Notes under the pieces: model-generated
Seen by the model: only the letters and a program-made list of their open reading frames with translations
What the model was told of the DNA's origin: nothing
Database searches by the model: none
Shown here: in pieces, positions 60,912 through 64,000 of the stretch
How the letters are laid out: every line of letters starts with the position of its first letter
How positions within the stretch are numbered: position 1 is the stretch's first letter
Origin: Mesorhizobium sp. AR10
Lineage (GTDB): Bacteria > Pseudomonadota > Alphaproteobacteria > Rhizobiales > Rhizobiaceae
Assembly: GCF_024746795.1 (NCBI RefSeq)
Contig: NZ_CP080524.1
Span: 5,744,001-5,808,000, forward strand
Direction of reading: 5' to 3'
Length of the DNA: 64,000 nt
Made by a program: the position numbers and the translations under genes

Positions 60912-61675
60912 ACGATGCCGCCTTTGAAAGCTACGGCGTGAGCCACAAGGGCTGCGTGCGCGATCACAATGAAGACAATTACTTGCTTGAGCCGCAAATC
61001 GGTCTCTGGGTCGTCGCGGACGGCATGGGCGGACATGAGGCCGGAGAAGTGGCTTCGGCAAGCATCGTCGAGCACCTGGCAACGGTCGGCATCGCCAGTT
61101 CGGCACCGGATCTTCGTGCGCGCTTTGAAGATCGGCTAAGCCGGGCTCATGCCGAAATCCGCAGGATTTCCAAATCGCGCGGCGCGACCATAGGCTCCAC
61201 CGTTGCTGCTTTGCTGGCCATGGACGGCAGGTTTGCCTGCCTGTGGTCGGGTGACAGCCGCGTCTATCTGGTCCGCAAATCCGTGATCTCGCAGATTTCG
61301 CGCGACCACACCGAAGTTCAGGAACTTCTCGACAGCGGCATGATCAGCGAGGCCGAAGCGCAAACATGGCCGCGCCGCAACGTCATTACGCGTGCGATCG
61401 GCGTCAGCGACGAAATCGACATAGATTTCCAACAAGGGGAAATCCTGGCGGGAGACATCTTTGTCCTGAGCACAGACGGTCTGACAGCACATGTCAGCGA
61501 TGCGGAGATCGCGGCAGCCGTGGTCTCGGCAGCACCCCAGGCGGCATGCGAGAACCTTTTGGCAACGGTTCTCGCGCGTGGCGGAACCGACAACGTCACC
61601 ATCGTGCTGGTCAAGATCAGAGACAGAGGGAATGGTGGTTTGGACCTGTCTAGAGCGGAAAGCCGGGGCCAATGA
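60908..61675 (+). CDS. PP2C-family Ser/Thr phosphatase (PppA/TagG-like) of the T6SS
   Basis: This is a metal-dependent cytosolic phosphatase of about 255 aa. The PP2C metal-site motifs are complete: RDHNED at ~18-23, DGMGGHE at ~38-44, WSGDSRVY at ~103-110, STDGL at ~188 and GGTDNVT at ~215. The GTG at 60908 gives a normal family N-terminus (NDAAFESYGVSHKGCVRD) and a GTGA overlap with the small ORF. ATG 60854 is the alternative and lacks a ribosome site. The stop overlaps the kinase start (ATGA). It probably reverses kinase-driven phosphorylation of the FHA-binding partner and so shuts assembly down. Confidence 0.9.
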   Translation: MNDAAFESYGVSHKGCVRDHNEDNYLLEPQIGLWVVADGMGGHEAGEVASASIVEHLATVGIASSAPDLRARFEDRLSRAHAEIRRISKSRGATIGSTVAALLAMDGRFACLWSGDSRVYLVRKSVISQISRDHTEVQELLDSGMISEAEAQTWPRRNVITRAIGVSDEIDIDFQQGEILAGDIFVLSTDGLTAHVSDAEIAAAVVSAAPQAACENLLATVLARGGTDNVTIVLVKIRDRGNGGLDLSRAESRGQ

Positions 61676-64000
61676 GTGCTGACGACAAGACACGAATATT
61701 GCCCAACCTGGCAGACACCACCGTCGGCACCCAGCTCAGCGGTATCTACGAACTCGACGAACGTATCGCGTCCGGTGGAATGGGCGAGGTTTATCGCGGT
61801 CACAACATCCAGACCGGCGATCACGTCGCGATCAAGATCGTCCTGCCGGAATTCGCCCGCGATCAGACAATTCTGTCCCTGTTCCGCAAGGAAGCGTCGA
61901 TCCTCAACCATTTGTCGCATGACGCGGTTGTGCGGTATCACGTCTTCACCATCGATACCGGGATTGGGCGACCCTATCTCGCCATGGAATTCGTGGATGG
62001 CGAGTCCCTGTACGATGTCATGCGTCGCGGCGCGATGGCGACGCAAGATGTGCGCAAGCTTTGCCACCGCCTCGCGTCCGGCCTGAGCGCCGTCCACCAG
62101 GCGGGAGCAATACATCGCGACCTCTCCCCGGATAACATCATCCTGCCAGGGGGCAAGGTAGAGCGCGCAAAGATCATCGATTTCGGTATCGCGCGATCGG
62201 CGACCGTGGGCGGGGAAACCCTGATCGGTGGAAAGTTCGCGGGAAAATACAACTACGTTTCTCCCGAGCAACTCGGGCTGTACGGCGGCGATGTCAGCGA
62301 GCAGTCCGACATCTACAGCCTGGGATTGGTGCTGGCCGCGGCTCTGCGCGGGAAACCCATCGATATGGGCGGCTCCCAATTCGAGATCGTGGAAAAGCGC
62401 CGGACGGTACCGGATCTGTCCGACATCGATGCCGATTTCAGGGACATTGTCGAAGCGATGCTGCAACCGGATCCGCGGGACCGGCCGATCAGCATGGCGG
62501 ACATCGCCAGGATGACACGCGACGACTCGGACATGGAAGGGACGTTGGCCCCGGCATCCCTAGCACCTCGCGACCGGCAGGGCTTGCCGCGAACGGGGGG
62601 AACCGCAGCACCCGGTTCCAAGGTCCAACCTTCGAATGTCCAGGGACACGGCGTGCCACCTGTGACGGACCCGGGTCAGCAGCGCTTCGTCCCGCACATC
62701 CGGCCGGCGCTCCTGTCGCAGCCGAAAGCGCCGCCAGTTGCCCCGACTCGGGCGGCCCCGCCAAAGAAGCCTCCGGCAACAACCCGGAACCTGACGATTG
62801 CAGCGCTGACAGCGGTTGTCGTTGCATCCGGTGCGGGTCTCTATGCGGCTGGTTTCCTGGATTTCGGAAGTCCGCCTCCAGCCACCGATTCTGGCACGAC
62901 GCCGCCGCTGCAACCCGACCTGTCAAAGCCGACCGCCGTGGATAAGGTTGCCCCGGACAATCCGCCGGCAAAGGTTGTCCCACCCGCACAGCCGCAAACA
63001 GAGCCAGCGGCCGAAAATCAGGCCAATGCCCCGGACAACCCGCCGGCAAAGGTGGCCCCCCCCGCGCAGCCGCCAACTGAGCCACCGGCTGAAAATCAGG
63101 CCAATGCCACGGCCGATCAAAAGCCGGAGCCGACCCAGCCCATCGAAGCCCCGCCGCCACCTGAGAAAGCCCCTGAGCCGTCGGCCGTCGAGGCGCAGCC
63201 GCCAGCCGAGGAAGCTCCGCGGGCAATTCAGCCGGATAGGGCGACCAGCGACAACCAAAAGCCTGCCCCGCCGGTCGAGAAGGCCGTCGAGGCGCCGGCC
63301 GAGAAAGCTCCAGCGCAGCCTGCGGCGCAACCGGACGTCGTCGAGAGCCAACCGCCTAAGCAGCCGGAGCCGGCGATCCCGCCGCCAGAGGCCAAGGCGA
63401 CTACGCCCGAACCCACCGCGCAGGTGCCCGCCCCCCAGGCAAGCCAGCCCAATGTCGAGAACGGACAGGGCCAGCAGACAGACCTGCCGGCGAGCAAACC
63501 GGCCGACACCGTCATCACCTTGAATGTGCCGAAGCCGGAAACTCCGCCGGCAGGTCCGGTCGACGATATCGCGCAACGGGTTGCCTGGGTTCGCGACTTC
63601 AGCGGCGGCGACTGTTTCTATGCAGCCGTGACGTCGGCCACCGACAAGGCTGCTGCGATCGAAGGATTTGCAACGGCAGTCCAGCCTTTCCAGCAATTGC
63701 TGGGCGATTTCCAGGCAAGATTCCATGTCGAGCCAGACATCAGTGTCCGGCTCATCGAGCCAACCCAATGCGAAGTCACCAACTTTCTGCGTTTCATGAG
63801 CACGAGCGCGGCCGACAGGCCGCAGCTTGAGCTCGACCGAACATCGGTGCCAAACGGTTCGCCGATCGGTGGCACGCTGGTGACGCGTGGCGGGCTCATT
63901 TCCAGTGTGCTCCTGATCGATCACAAGGGTATGGCATTCAACCTCGATGACCGTGTCGTCGCACAAGCGGACAAGGCTACCTTCAGCATCCCGATTGGTC
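61672..64000 (+). CDS. Membrane Ser/Thr protein kinase (PpkA-like), truncated at window end
   Basis: The first 776 codons are visible and the gene continues past the window. The kinase domain occupies ~25-285: glycine loop ASGGMGEVYRG (33-43), K55 in VAIKI, E74, catalytic HRDLSPDN with D150 and N155, D170 in IIDFGIA, and SPEQ at 207. A membrane helix at ~375-397 (LTIAALTAVVVASGAGLYAA) is preceded by a Pro-rich stretch. A long periplasmic Pro/Ala/Glu region follows with a 78-base tandem repeat, and then a folded domain from ~630 (DDIAQRVAWVRDFSGGDCFY). It is coupled to the phosphatase by ATGA. The likely role is threonine-phosphorylation control of T6SS firing through the FHA proteins. Confidence 0.92.
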   Translation, partial: MSADDKTRILPNLADTTVGTQLSGIYELDERIASGGMGEVYRGHNIQTGDHVAIKIVLPEFARDQTILSLFRKEASILNHLSHDAVVRYHVFTIDTGIGRPYLAMEFVDGESLYDVMRRGAMATQDVRKLCHRLASGLSAVHQAGAIHRDLSPDNIILPGGKVERAKIIDFGIARSATVGGETLIGGKFAGKYNYVSPEQLGLYGGDVSEQSDIYSLGLVLAAALRGKPIDMGGSQFEIVEKRRTVPDLSDIDADFRDIVEAMLQPDPRDRPISMADIARMTRDDSDMEGTLAPASLAPRDRQGLPRTGGTAAPGSKVQPSNVQGHGVPPVTDPGQQRFVPHIRPALLSQPKAPPVAPTRAAPPKKPPATTRNLTIAALTAVVVASGAGLYAAGFLDFGSPPPATDSGTTPPLQPDLSKPTAVDKVAPDNPPAKVVPPAQPQTEPAAENQANAPDNPPAKVAPPAQPPTEPPAENQANATADQKPEPTQPIEAPPPPEKAPEPSAVEAQPPAEEAPRAIQPDRATSDNQKPAPPVEKAVEAPAEKAPAQPAAQPDVVESQPPKQPEPAIPPPEAKATTPEPTAQVPAPQASQPNVENGQGQQTDLPASKPADTVITLNVPKPETPPAGPVDDIAQRVAWVRDFSGGDCFYAAVTSATDKAAAIEGFATAVQPFQQLLGDFQARFHVEPDISVRLIEPTQCEVTNFLRFMSTSAADRPQLELDRTSVPNGSPIGGTLVTRGGLISSVLLIDHKGMAFNLDDRVVAQADKATFSIPIG
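62953..63108 (+). repeat. 78-base tandem repeat in the kinase periplasmic linker
   Basis: Two 78-base copies (62953-63030 and 63031-63108) encode 26-residue units that begin PDNPPAKV and end AENQANA, differing at three residues. They lengthen the Pro-rich periplasmic stalk in frame. Confidence 0.9.

Overview
This window looks like chromosomal or large-replicon DNA of a rhizobial alphaproteobacterium, most likely Mesorhizobium or a close relative in the Hyphomicrobiales. That placement rests on the high GC, the rhizobial style of the genes (many ABC-type uptake systems, FCD-type GntR and Lrp regulators) and one intergenic segment that resembles a repeat I recall from Mesorhizobium genomes. No rRNA, tRNA, CRISPR array, IS element or prophage was seen.

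Region 1 (1-9 kb) is metabolism and transport. It holds a methionine ABC uptake operon (metQ and partial metN, minus strand), an SDR protein lacking the usual catalytic Tyr, anmK, a stand-alone PstS-like phosphate binder next to a Na/Pi cotransporter with a PhoU-like tail, a DUF808 membrane protein and a 4-hydroxyproline epimerase-like enzyme.

Region 2 (9-18.3 kb) is a divergent catabolic locus around an FCD-GntR regulator. The minus strand carries DUF3830, TIGR04076, aldo/keto reductase, NTF2-like and periplasmic amino-acid-type binding protein genes. The plus strand carries LivG/F/H/M-like transporter genes and a DAO-type FAD oxidoreductase. A perfect palindrome between the two arms is the probable operator. 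An MFS exporter/Lrp divergent pair with its own inverted repeat follows (18.2-20.1 kb).

Region 3 (20.1-27.6 kb) is a tight five-gene operon: SWIM zinc-finger protein, DUF5691, MoxR-type AAA+ ATPase, DUF5682 and VWA protein. It resembles the enterobacterial yehL/M/P/Q cluster. Its function is unknown. DUF5682 carries motifs suggestive of a TraB/TIKI-like hydrolase fold.

Region 4 (27.6-64 kb) is a complete type VI secretion locus: clpV (minus), then tssA-B-C-hcp-E-F-G-tagH-tssJ-K-L-M-tagF. A translationally coupled cargo cassette follows (DUF2169 adaptor, a beta-ketoacyl-synthase-like protein without an evident nucleophile, a DUF4150 effector with an unrecognised C-terminal domain, and a beta-propeller candidate immunity protein). 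Next comes a minus-strand vgrG-DUF6484-TIGR02270(truncated) operon. The locus ends with a second module: FHA/TagH, a second TssL-OmpA, a second TssM, a small ORF, a PP2C phosphatase and a membrane Ser/Thr kinase that runs off the end. The first tssM carries a one-base insertion that separates its last ~176 residues, while the second tssM is intact. This raises the question of whether the second TssL/TssM pair sustains the apparatus.

The points most worth a second look are the frameshifted tssM beside a second TssLM pair, the effector/immunity cassette, and the YehL-type five-gene operon.
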